Assembly (NCBI GenBank): GCA_038210595.1
Contig: JBBQWN010000048.1
Location: 1 to 14,245 of the forward strand
Reading direction: 5' to 3'
Source: Glacieibacterium sp038210595
GTDB lineage: Bacteria > Pseudomonadota > Alphaproteobacteria > Sphingomonadales > Sphingomonadaceae
Length of the DNA: 14,245 nt
Position numbers and translations under genes: made by a program. The notes beneath the pieces were generated by a model. It made no database searches and was not told the origin of the DNA. It saw nothing but the letters and a program-made list of their open reading frames with translations. Each line of letters begins with the position of its first letter. Positions within the stretch are counted from its first letter, which is position 1. Below are positions 6,815 through 13,713 of this stretch, one piece after another.

Positions 6815-8551
6815 TCAGTCCTTGTCGGCGTCGCCCGCCTTCGCCTTGTTCAGCGCCGCGCCGAGGATGTCGCCCAGCGACGCGCCCGAGTCGGACGAGC
6901 CGTACTGTGCCACCGCCTGCTTCTCCTCGGTGATCTGCATCGCCTTGATGCTGAGCGCCGGGCGCTTGCCCTTGTCGAAGCCAATGACCATCGCGTCGAC
7001 CTTCTGGCCGACCTGGAAACGCTCGGCGCGCTGCTCGTCACGATCACGCGACAGGTCGCCGCGCTTGATGAAGGCCAGCGGGCCGTCCTCGCCGACCTGC
7101 ACCTCGATGCCGCCGTCGCGCGCCTCGATGACGGTCGCGGTGACGATCTGGTTCTTGCGGAAGTCGCCGCCCGCGCCCGCGTCGCCGCCGGCACTGCCCT
7201 GCGGCTGCACCTTGGTCTCGTCGAGCTGCTTGATGCCGAGACTGATGCGCTCCTTCTCGACATCGACCTCGAGCACCACCGCCTTGACGCGCTCACCCTT
7301 GTGGTGCGCCGCCAGCGCCTGCTCGCCGGTCAGGCCCCAGGCGATGTCCGACATGTGGACCATGCCGTCGACGTCGCCGTCGAGACCCACGAACAGGCCG
7401 AACTCGGTGGTGTTCTTGACCTCGCCCTCGACCACAGTGCCGACCGGGAACTGCTCGGCGAACACCTCCCACGGGTTGCGCTGGGCCTGCTTGAGGCCGA
7501 GCGAAATGCGGCGCTTGTCCTCGTCGACCTCGAGGACGATGACCTCGACCTCCTGGCTGGTGCTGACGATCTTGCCCGGGTGGACGTTCTTCTTGACCCA
7601 CGACATCTCGCTGACGTGGACGAGGCCCTCGATGCCCGCCTCCAGCTCGACGAAGGCACCGTATTCGGTGATGTTGGTGACGCGGCCCTTGTGCTTGGTG
7701 TCGACCGCATAGCGCTCGGCCGCCGTCGTCCACGGATCAGCCTCGAGCTGCTTCATGCCCAGGCTGATGCGCTGCGTCTCGCGGTTGATGCGGACGATCT
7801 GGACGCGCAGCACGTCGCCGATGTTGAGCACCTCAGACGGGTGGCCGACGCGCTTGTAGCTCATGTCGGTGACATGCAGCAGGCCGTCGATACCGCCGAG
7901 GTCCACGAACGCGCCGTAGTCGGTGATGTTCTTGACCGTGCCGTCGACGATCTGGCCCTCGGCGAGGCTCTGGATCAGGCCGGTGCGCTGCTCGGCGCGG
8001 CTCTCTTCGAGAATCGAGCGGCGCGACACGACGATGTTGCCGCGCTTGCGGTCCATCTTGAGGATCACGAACGGCTGCGGCAGGTTCATCAGCGGAGTGA
8101 CGTCGCGGACCGGACGGATATCGACCTGCGAACCGGGCAGGAACGCCACGGCGCCGGACAGGTCGACGGTGAAGCCGCCCTTGACGCGGCCGAAGATGAC
8201 GCCCTCAACACGCTCGCCGGCGGCGTACTGCGTCTCCAGCGTGTCCCAGGCGGCCTCGCGGCGGGCGCGGTCGCGCGACAGCATCGCCTCGCCCATCGAA
8301 TTCTCGACCCGGTCGACGAACACCTCGACTTCATCACCAACGTTCAGCTCGGCCTTCATGCCCGGCGCTGCAAACTCGCGCAGCGGCACGCGGCCTTCCG
8401 ACTTCAGGCCGACATCGATGACCGCGAGGTCGTTCTCGATGGCGGTGACGCGGCCCTTGACCACGCGACCTTCGAAACTCTGGTTCTTGCCGAGCGAGCT
8501 CTCGAGCATCGCTGCGAAATCGTCGCGGGTCGGTTGCGCCGCAGTCGCCAT
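6815..8551 (-). CDS. rpsA: 30S ribosomal protein S1
   Basis: A 578-residue ribosomal protein S1, which binds mRNA at the 30S platform and helps initiation on structured leaders. Six S1 (OB-fold) repeats can be followed: roughly residues 25-90, 108-173, 194-262, 279-349, 366-436 and 455-525. The middle ones carry the canonical ITDYGAFVDLGGIDGLLHVT-type and ITEYGAFVEL / TTEFGLFVGL cores. A Gly/Ala/Gln-rich linker (PQGSAGGDAGAGG) separates repeats 5 and 6. ATG 8551 gives the family start MATAAQPTRDDFAAML. An ATG two codons upstream (8557) is better spaced from AGGA (spacer 5 versus 11 nt) and may be the one used. cmk lies upstream and ihfB downstream on the same strand, the conserved order. A long frame on the opposite strand is a codon-bias shadow. 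Confidence 0.97.
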   Translation of the reverse strand: MATAAQPTRDDFAAMLESSLGKNQSFEGRVVKGRVTAIENDLAVIDVGLKSEGRVPLREFAAPGMKAELNVGDEVEVFVDRVENSMGEAMLSRDRARREAAWDTLETQYAAGERVEGVIFGRVKGGFTVDLSGAVAFLPGSQVDIRPVRDVTPLMNLPQPFVILKMDRKRGNIVVSRRSILEESRAEQRTGLIQSLAEGQIVDGTVKNITDYGAFVDLGGIDGLLHVTDMSYKRVGHPSEVLNIGDVLRVQIVRINRETQRISLGMKQLEADPWTTAAERYAVDTKHKGRVTNITEYGAFVELEAGIEGLVHVSEMSWVKKNVHPGKIVSTSQEVEVIVLEVDEDKRRISLGLKQAQRNPWEVFAEQFPVGTVVEGEVKNTTEFGLFVGLDGDVDGMVHMSDIAWGLTGEQALAAHHKGERVKAVVLEVDVEKERISLGIKQLDETKVQPQGSAGGDAGAGGDFRKNQIVTATVIEARDGGIEVQVGEDGPLAFIKRGDLSRDRDEQRAERFQVGQKVDAMVIGFDKGKRPALSIKAMQITEEKQAVAQYGSSDSGASLGDILGAALNKAKAGDADKD

Positions 8552-8638
8552 AAGCATTTACGTCCTAGTCTTGTTCGAGCGGCACCATGCCCCTCGTTCC
8601 ACGCCGTCCGCGCCGCACCATGCGAGCGCGTCCTTGTT

Positions 8639-8650
8639 GTCCCGAAGGAC
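8639..8650 (-). promoter_or_regulatory. UUCG-tetraloop hairpin in cmk-rpsA leader
   Basis: On the minus strand GTCC-TTCG-GGAC forms a 4-bp stem with a UUCG loop closed by C-G, the especially stable type. It lies 8 bases after the cmk stop, about 90 bases ahead of the rpsA start. It could be part of a processed or regulated rpsA leader; no function is shown. Confidence 0.3.
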
Positions 8651-8658
8651 CGTTCCGA

Positions 8659-9303
8659 TCAGCTTGTGAGTTTGCCGGTCCGGAGAATCGCCGCCGATAC
8701 CAGCGCGATCGCCCGTTGAACGGCGGCGTCTATACTCAGTTCGGACGTATCCAGCAAGGCGGCATCGTCCGCCCGGTGCAGCGGTGCGGCCGCCCGGTTC
8801 GAATCGCGGGCGTCGCGCGCCGCGATGTCGGCGAGCACCTGCACGAAGTCACGGGTATCGCCGACGCGGGCCAGCTCGGCGTGGCGGCGGCGGGCGCGCA
8901 CCTCCGGCGACGCGGTGACGAACAATTTGGCGTCGGCGTGCGGCGCGATCACCGTGCCGATATCGCGCCCGTCGAGCACCGCGCCGCCCGCCTGCCCCGC
9001 GAACGCGCGCTGCCGTTCAAGCAGCGCCGCGCGGACGCCGGGATGCGCCGAGACGATGCTGGCGCCCTCGGCATTGTCGCTGCTCATCAGGTCGGGCTCG
9101 TCGAGCAGGGCCGCATCGAGGTCGCGGGCGTGACGCTCGGCGCACACCGCGTCCGCCGCGTCGCCGCCCGCTCGCCGCACCGCCAGCCCGACGGCGCGGT
9201 AGAGCTTGCCGGTGTCGAGATGTGGCAGGCCGTACTGGCGCGCCAGCGCCCGGGCGATGGTGCCCTTGCCGCTCGCGGCGGGTCCGTCGACGGCGATGAT
9301 CAT
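8659..9303 (-). CDS. cmk: Cytidylate kinase
   Basis: A 214-residue (d)CMP kinase that phosphorylates CMP and dCMP with ATP for nucleotide recycling. The N-terminus MIIAVDGPAASGKGT carries the P-loop (7-15). LDTGKLYRAVG (29-39) is the CMP-site segment, and DGRDIGTVIAPHADAKLFVT (111-130) the lid/substrate segment, followed by the SPEVRARRR arginine cluster. ATG 9303 is chosen because MIIAVDGPA is the family start; a GTG at 9330 would add nine residues. The ribosome-binding site is weak. rpsA follows after 107 bases, as in many proteobacteria. aroA, which often precedes cmk, is not found upstream; a REP-like inverted repeat and an unrelated membrane protein lie there instead. Confidence 0.95.
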   Translation of the reverse strand: MIIAVDGPAASGKGTIARALARQYGLPHLDTGKLYRAVGLAVRRAGGDAADAVCAERHARDLDAALLDEPDLMSSDNAEGASIVSAHPGVRAALLERQRAFAGQAGGAVLDGRDIGTVIAPHADAKLFVTASPEVRARRRHAELARVGDTRDFVQVLADIAARDARDSNRAAAPLHRADDAALLDTSELSIDAAVQRAIALVSAAILRTGKLTS

Positions 9304-9368
9304 GGTGGCGGGGTAGTTGGCCCACGACACGGCGGCAAGCCCGGAGCGCGGGGATGCTGCACCACGCC

Positions 9369-9472
9369 CGTCATCCCCGCGCAGGCGGGGACCCAGTCCG
9401 CTTCACAAAGAACACGGTCGGCTGCGCCGGCGCTGTTTGCCGGACTGGGTCCCCGCCTGCGCGGGGATGACG
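9369..9472. repeat. Perfect 32-bp inverted repeat, REP-like pair
   Basis: The left arm (9369-9400) and right arm (9441-9472) are exact reverse complements over all 32 bases, separated by 40 bp. Each arm begins CGTCATCCCC, and itself contains a small hairpin, CCCCGC-GCAG-GCGGGG, followed by GACCCAGTCCG. This is the look of an extragenic palindromic (REP/BIME-like) element of alphaproteobacteria. It lies between the 119-residue membrane protein gene and cmk, both leftward, and can fold into a long stem in RNA of either strand. No transposase of the RAYT type is in the window. Confidence 0.9.
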
Positions 9473-9495
9473 ATTCAGACCAACTTCATCCCGCT

Positions 9496-9855
9496 CTAGA
9501 CGATCCCGAACGCCTTCAGCCCTGCGAACAACAGGATCGGCAACCCGACCAGATCGGCGACTGCGATCGTCCGCAGCGGCCGCGGCGACCCGGCGCGGGC
9601 GTAGAGCAGCAGGAACGACACCATGCTGACCGCCACCGCGACCGTCGCGAGCGGCCGCACCGTGGCGTCGTTCGCCGCCCACAGGCACATGAGCAGGACG
9701 ACCGCGAACAGCGCGGCGCGGTGGTGGAGCAGCAGGAAGATCGGGCTGTCGGGGGCGACGCCATAGAGCCGGGTGATCAGCGCGGGCCGGAACAGCGCGA
9801 CCGCCGGCAGCAGGTGGACGGCACCCAGCAACAGCCATGCGATCCGTTCGGCCAT
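9496..9855 (-). CDS. Four-helix membrane protein of unknown function
   Basis: A 119-residue protein with about four hydrophobic helices and short loops (near 4-24, 45-62, 68-86 and 98-116). The start MAERIAWLLLGAVHLLPAVALF and the segment LITRLYGVAPDSPIFLLLHHRAALFAVV are split between helices 1 and 2, with a His-His-Arg at the start of helix 2 that could be functionally important. I do not recognise a characterised family. ATG 9855 is the first methionine in front of helix 1. The gene is leftward, 18 bp after the remnant repeat at 9874-9901, and is followed by the inverted-repeat element and then cmk. Confidence 0.75.
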   Translation of the reverse strand: MAERIAWLLLGAVHLLPAVALFRPALITRLYGVAPDSPIFLLLHHRAALFAVVLLMCLWAANDATVRPLATVAVAVSMVSFLLLYARAGSPRPLRTIAVADLVGLPILLFAGLKAFGIV

Positions 9856-9873
9856 GCCGCCAACCTAGCCGCG

Positions 9874-9901
9874 CACCCCCGCCCGCGCCAGCGCCGGCGG
9901 G
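9874..9901 (-). repeat. Direct repeat copy B, remnant of oxidoreductase 3' end
   Basis: These 28 bases match 11244-11271 at 27 positions (the difference is at 9880 versus 11250). Read leftward the copy still encodes PPALARAGV, followed by RG and a stop. The intact oxidoreductase ends PPALARAGVA. It lies just beyond the stop of the Sel1-repeat gene, so the two copies flank that gene. Confidence 0.85.
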
Positions 9902-9911
9902 TCCGCCGGCG
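9892..9911 (-). terminator. GC-rich palindrome after the Sel1-repeat gene
   Basis: CGCCGGCGG (9892-9900) and CCGCCGGCG (9903-9911) are perfect inverted repeats two bases apart, giving about a 7-8 bp stem with a small loop. The palindrome starts 8 bases after the stop codon. There is no U-tract, so it is at best a factor-assisted terminator or a 3'-end stabiliser. The left part overlaps direct-repeat copy B. Confidence 0.4.
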
Positions 9912-9918
9912 GCGGTGA

Positions 9919-11211
9919 TCACTTGGGGGAAACCACCATCGCCGCCACCGCAACCAGCGGGCCTCGCGCCGCGTCGCGCAGGGCCGGCCATTCGCTCGCC
10001 GGCTTGTACGCCACCGGCAGCGGCTTGCCCGTGAGTGCCGCCGACATCGCGGCAAGGCCCGAACGGCACACCCACCACGGCTGCGTATCGCCCGGCAGCA
10101 ACGCCTCGTCCGCGACCGCGGCCCGGGCCGCGGCCGCCCGCTGCGCGCGGTCGAGCTGAACCAGCGCCGGCGCGAAGTCGTTGGCGATCAGCCGGTCCCA
10201 CGCGGTCGAGGCCTCCGTCGCTGCGTTGTCCGCGCAGCGGGCGGCGTCGTAATTCATCCGCGTCTTGGCAAGGAAATAGACCCGCACGGAGCGCTGCGGG
10301 TCGCCGACCGCCAGCCGCCGCGCGAACTCGTAAAGGTACGGGGTCCGCAGGATCCGCCAGTCGCGGTCGAGCATCGCCAGCGCGGCCGGGTCGTCATAGG
10401 GCAGCGCGTGGAGCGCCTGCAGCGCCTCGTCATAGCCGAAGTTCGGCGGAATCTCCGGGTTGTCGAAGACCCCGTAGCTTTGCGTCCTGATCGCCGCGTC
10501 GGTGGCGGCCGGAAGCAGTTGGACATTGTTCACCTTGTTGTCCGCCGCCGCAATCGGCACCAGTTTCGCGGCCCGCTCGTCGCCTGCCGCCGCTGCGGCC
10601 GCGAGCAGCGCGCGTCCCCGCGCCTCGTCGCGCGGCAGCAGCCGGCCCTGCAGATACAGGACCGCCAGGCTGGTCGCCGCCTCGGGCCAACCCGTCGCCG
10701 CCGCCTGTTCGTACAGCCGGACCGCGCGCGGCATGTCGCGCGGCGTCCCCCGCCCGGCGACGATCAGGCTGGCGAGCAGGTCGGCGGCGGCCGGATTGCC
10801 GTGTTCGCTGGCAAAGCTGAGGTGCTGCACCGCGCGCGCCGGTTCGGGCGGCAGCGCCTGACCGGTGCCGAGCAGGTTGCCCAGCAGATAATGCGCGGCC
10901 GGGTGGTTCTCCCGCGCGATCGCCCGCTCCAGGATGGCCACCGCCTCGCGTCGCTGCGGCTGCGGCCCGGCGGCCGTTTGCGCTGCGACGGCAAGCGAGA
11001 TGGCGGTGTCACCCGCCGCCAGCCGGGCCGCGCACGCCGGGTTGGCGGCGACGCTGACGACGTCATAGTCCCGGCATGCCGGATCGAAGACCACCCGCCC
11101 GCGGTCGCCCTGGAACGCCGCGGCCGGGTCGAGCGGCTTGACTAGGGGCGGCGGGGCCGCGGCCACCGCCGCCAGCGCGAGAACGGGAAGGGCCAGGCGC
11201 AACGGGTTCAT
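9919..11211 (-). CDS. Secreted Sel1-repeat (TPR-like) protein
   Basis: A 430-residue protein. The N-terminus (MNPLRLALPVLALAAVAAAP) looks like a cleavable Sec signal peptide with an Ala-rich end, so it is probably periplasmic. Residues about 90-215 form Sel1-like helical repeats, recognisable by AAHYLLGNLLGTG, AADLLASLIVAGRG and AATSLAVLYLQGR with the linking x-AVRLYEQAAATG helices; these repeats usually bind other proteins. The C-terminal half (about 225-430) matches no family I know. It carries Trp/Tyr-rich stretches and, with PACRDYD and NPAC near the N-terminus plus RCADN and WWVCRSG near the C-terminus, four cysteines that could pair. It begins 26 bp after the oxidoreductase stop on the same strand and could belong to that operon. 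It is bracketed by a 28-bp direct repeat, suggesting later insertion. Role unknown. Confidence 0.85.
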   Translation of the reverse strand: MNPLRLALPVLALAAVAAAPPPLVKPLDPAAAFQGDRGRVVFDPACRDYDVVSVAANPACAARLAAGDTAISLAVAAQTAAGPQPQRREAVAILERAIARENHPAAHYLLGNLLGTGQALPPEPARAVQHLSFASEHGNPAAADLLASLIVAGRGTPRDMPRAVRLYEQAAATGWPEAATSLAVLYLQGRLLPRDEARGRALLAAAAAAGDERAAKLVPIAAADNKVNNVQLLPAATDAAIRTQSYGVFDNPEIPPNFGYDEALQALHALPYDDPAALAMLDRDWRILRTPYLYEFARRLAVGDPQRSVRVYFLAKTRMNYDAARCADNAATEASTAWDRLIANDFAPALVQLDRAQRAAAARAAVADEALLPGDTQPWWVCRSGLAAMSAALTGKPLPVAYKPASEWPALRDAARGPLVAVAAMVVSPK

Positions 11212-11237
11212 CCCCGCTGTCTAAACCCTGGCGCGCG

Positions 11238-12338
11238 TTACGCCACCCCTGCCCGCGCCAGCGCCGGCGGGCTGACGCGGGTCCAGGCGGCGGCGAGCGC
11301 CATCGCGCGGGGCACCAACGACAGGCCGGTGAGCAGCGCCAGGCGGCCCAGCGGCACGGTGCCGGCGCGCTGCAGCCAGGTGGCGCGGCCGATCTGCGCG
11401 GCGCAGTCGCGGCGGAAGCGGCGCGCGTAGGCGGTGGCGTCGCCGCCGTCCGCAACAACCCGCGCCGCCAGCCGGGCCGAGTGCAGCGCGATCGACATGC
11501 CGTCGCCGGAGAACGACGGGATGACGCCCGCCTGATCGCCGAGCCGGAAGGCGGCGCCGTCGCCGCGGTCGACGAAGCCGTAGGGGACGCCCGAGATCGT
11601 CAGTGGCCGGTCGAGCAGGCCTTCCGCATCGCCCAGCCGGGTGCGCAGATGCGGCTCGTCGAGTAGCCGCAGCATCAGCCCCGGCCAGCCGCCCGCCGCG
11701 TCATAGGCGTCGCGTTCGAACAGCAGGCACAGGTTGGCGACGCCGCCCTCGACCAGCTGCAGCCCGGCGTAACCGCCGTCGAACAGCACCACCTCGATAT
11801 GGCCGGCGAGCGCGCGCGCCGCGGCGGCGGAGACGCGGAAATACTGCTTGAAGCCGATCAGCCCGTCGAGGGTGCCGGCGGTGTCGCGCTTCATGCCGCG
11901 GATGTCGTGCTTGCCGCTGGCGAGCAGCAATGTGCGGGCGGTCAGCGGGCCGTGCGAGGTTTCCAGCGCGCTGCCCTCGATGCGGCGCACCGCGACACCG
12001 CGCCGGACCGTCGCCCCGGCCTGGGCGGCGTGTTCCAGCAGGGCCTCGTCGAGCAGCCGCCGCGTCACCCCGACGGCGCGGAACGGCAGCCGCGTCGCGA
12101 TCGTCCGCCGGCCCGCCACCAGCCGCAGCCGGTCGATCGGCGCGCCGCCCAGCCGTGCGACGTCGAAGCCGAGGCTCCGCAGATGCGCCTGCGCCTCGGT
12201 CGACAGGAACTCGCCGCAGATCTTGTCGTGGGGGCCGTCGGTCTTTTCCAGCAGCAGCGCGCGCTGGCCGGATTGCGCGAGCAGCGTTGCCGCGGCCGCG
12301 CCCGCCAGCCCGCCGCCGACGATGACCGGCCCGGTCAT
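11238..12338 (-). CDS. FAD-dependent oxidoreductase, geranylgeranyl-reductase/hydroxylase type
   Basis: A 366-residue flavoprotein. The N-terminal dinucleotide fold is VIVGGGLAGAAAATLLA with GGGLAG at 8-13, and E31 ends the second strand. KICGEFLSTEA (39-49) resembles the CGEF(L) signature of geranylgeranyl-reductase-like and aromatic-hydroxylase flavoproteins. The second FAD motif is LGDQAGVIPSFSGDGMSIAL (266-285). The C-terminus has a hydrophobic stretch (LALLTGLSLVPRAMALAAA) that may contact the membrane. ATG 12338 overlaps the stop of the methyltransferase as ATGA, suggesting coupled translation. Placed in a type III polyketide synthase operon, it could hydroxylate or oxidise the aromatic product, as SrsC does in phenolic-lipid synthesis. 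A reductase role is also possible. Confidence 0.9.
   Translation of the reverse strand: MTGPVIVGGGLAGAAAATLLAQSGQRALLLEKTDGPHDKICGEFLSTEAQAHLRSLGFDVARLGGAPIDRLRLVAGRRTIATRLPFRAVGVTRRLLDEALLEHAAQAGATVRRGVAVRRIEGSALETSHGPLTARTLLLASGKHDIRGMKRDTAGTLDGLIGFKQYFRVSAAAARALAGHIEVVLFDGGYAGLQLVEGGVANLCLLFERDAYDAAGGWPGLMLRLLDEPHLRTRLGDAEGLLDRPLTISGVPYGFVDRGDGAAFRLGDQAGVIPSFSGDGMSIALHSARLAARVVADGGDATAYARRFRRDCAAQIGRATWLQRAGTVPLGRLALLTGLSLVPRAMALAAAWTRVSPPALARAGVA
11244..11271 (-). repeat. Direct repeat copy A, end of oxidoreductase gene
   Basis: This is the 28-bp stretch encoding PPALARAGV at the C-terminus of the FAD oxidoreductase. It matches 9874-9901 at 27 of 28 bases, in the same orientation and 1370 bp apart. 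The two copies bracket the Sel1-repeat gene. Confidence 0.85.
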
Positions 12339-13015
12339 TTCACCCGCCCGACGCAGAGGCGGAACGGGAACTTCCAGGTCACCGTCGCCGCCGTGATCCC
12401 GGCGTCCGCCAGCAGCCGCTGCCAGTCCGCACGGCGAAAGCTGCGCGTCACCGAAACCGCCCCGTCGTGCCGCACGAACGCATGCCAGCGCGCCGCCCAG
12501 CTCAATACCCGAAACCCCCGCCAGGCCAGCCAGTGGCGGTGGAGATCGTTGACGAACCAGCCGCGCACCGCCGACGCCTCCATCCAGCGCAGGAAGGTGA
12601 CGAGGCCGGCATCGTCCATGTGGTGCGCAGTCAGCGAGCTGATGATGAAGTCGTGGGCGTCGGGCAGTGCGAAGGCGTCGCCCGTCCGGTAGTCGATGGC
12701 CATGCCAGCGGGCGTCACCGCCTCGGCCGCCGGCTTGCTGCGCGGATTGATGTCGATGCCGGCCAGCACGGCGCGCTCGCCAAAGCGACGGCGACAGGCG
12801 CGCAGCATGTCGCCGTCGCCAAAGCCGATGTCGAGCACGCTGAACCGCTCCAGCCCGCGCGCCGCCCGCGCCAGCCAGCGCAGCGTCGGCGGCCGCGCCC
12901 GGGTCACCGTATTGACGCGGGCAAGGTCGTGCATCACTGCGGCGAACACGTCCGTCGGCACGTCGTCGCCGTCCATCCACTCGGGCGTCGACGCGCGCAT
13001 GGGCAGCCAGCTCAT
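12335..13015 (-). CDS. Class I SAM-dependent methyltransferase
   Basis: A 226-residue methyltransferase. The SAM-binding motif I is VLDIGFGDG (60-68), the acidic end of the second strand is AGIDIN (85-90), and a post-II segment FIISSLTAHHMDD (123-135) carries the His-His pair common in small-molecule methyltransferases. The N-terminus (PEWMDGDDVPTDVF...DLARVN) resembles methyltransferases found next to bacterial type III polyketide synthases. ATG 13015 overlaps the stop of the transporter gene as ATGA, and its own stop overlaps the ATG of the oxidoreductase the same way. The likely role, from context, is methylation of the polyketide-derived ring. Confidence 0.9.
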   Translation of the reverse strand: MSWLPMRASTPEWMDGDDVPTDVFAAVMHDLARVNTVTRARPPTLRWLARAARGLERFSVLDIGFGDGDMLRACRRRFGERAVLAGIDINPRSKPAAEAVTPAGMAIDYRTGDAFALPDAHDFIISSLTAHHMDDAGLVTFLRWMEASAVRGWFVNDLHRHWLAWRGFRVLSWAARWHAFVRHDGAVSVTRSFRRADWQRLLADAGITAATVTWKFPFRLCVGRVK

Positions 13016-13710
13016 ACCGCCGTCCCGATCAGGCGGCCGATGCCGATCGTCACGCCCATCGCCAGCGCACCCCAGAACAGTACGCGCACCATCGCGCGGC
13101 CGACCGGCGCACCGCCTAGCCGCGCCCCGATCGCGCCAAGCACCGCGAGGCCGGCGAGCGCCACCGCGAAGATCGCCGTGGTCTGCCACGCGGTGGGGGC
13201 AACCACCACCGTCACCAGCGGCAGCGCCGCGCCCGCGGCGAACGACGCTGCCGACGCCAGCGCCGCCTGAACCGGCCGCGCCGCGGTCGCGTCCGACAGG
13301 CCAAGCTCGTCACGCATATGCGCGCCGAGCGCATCGCTCGCCGTCAGCTCCGCCGCGACGCGGTCGGCAAGCGCGCGGTCGAGGCCGCGCTTGCGGTAGA
13401 TGCCGGCCAGCTCGCGCCGCTCCGCCTCGGGGTCGCTGGCCAGCTCGGCGCGCTCGAGCGCGCGCTCGGCCGCTTCGGTATCGGACTGCGAACTGACCGA
13501 GACATATTCGCCCGCCGCCATCGACATCGCACCGGCAACCAGCGCAGCGATGCCGGTGACAAGCAGCTGCTGCGGTGCAACTGCCGCCGCGGCGACCCCG
13601 ACGAGCAGACTGCCGGTCGACAACAGTCCATCGTTCGCGCCCAGCACCGCCGCCCGCAACCAGCCGATCCGCTCGATCCGGTGCCGCTCCGGCGGGCCGT
13701 GGCGGAGCAT
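13012..13710 (-). CDS. VIT1/CCC1-family iron/manganese transporter
   Basis: A 232-residue membrane protein of the vacuolar iron transporter family, which exports Fe2+ or Mn2+ from the cytoplasm. The signature GANDGLLSTGSLLVG (24-38) in helix 1 and AGAMSMAAGEYVSV (59-72) in helix 2 are clear. A charged, Glu-rich cytoplasmic segment (about 76-145, with RELAGIYRKRGLDRALADRV) between helices 2 and 3 corresponds to the metal-binding domain, and three C-terminal helices follow. There is no N-terminal ferritin-like domain. ATG 13710 begins 3 bases after the polyketide synthase stop, and the stop overlaps the methyltransferase ATG, so it is probably coupled to both. A metal transporter is an unexpected member of this operon. 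Confidence 0.93.
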   Translation of the reverse strand: MLRHGPPERHRIERIGWLRAAVLGANDGLLSTGSLLVGVAAAAVAPQQLLVTGIAALVAGAMSMAAGEYVSVSSQSDTEAAERALERAELASDPEAERRELAGIYRKRGLDRALADRVAAELTASDALGAHMRDELGLSDATAARPVQAALASAASFAAGAALPLVTVVVAPTAWQTTAIFAVALAGLAVLGAIGARLGGAPVGRAMVRVLFWGALAMGVTIGIGRLIGTAV

Positions 13711-13713
13711 GGT

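Noticed and set aside
6728..8719. Long open frame (663 codons) on the plus strand opposite rpsA
   Set aside because: It is a codon-bias shadow of rpsA in a GC-rich genome; its translation is low-complexity, rich in Asp, Leu, Ala, His and Arg, with no domain.
9369..9472. CRISPR array or insertion-sequence ends
   Set aside because: There are only two arms in inverted orientation with 40 bp between and no transposase; a REP-like palindrome explains them.
8587..9918. Rightward open frame of 443 codons opposite cmk and neighbours
   Set aside because: It runs across cmk, the inverted repeat and the next gene, and its translation has no domain; it is a shadow.
12339..12980. Upstream in-frame extension of the FAD oxidoreductase
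   Set aside because: It overlaps the methyltransferase gene in another frame, and the FAD fold begins at MTGPVIVGGG (12338).
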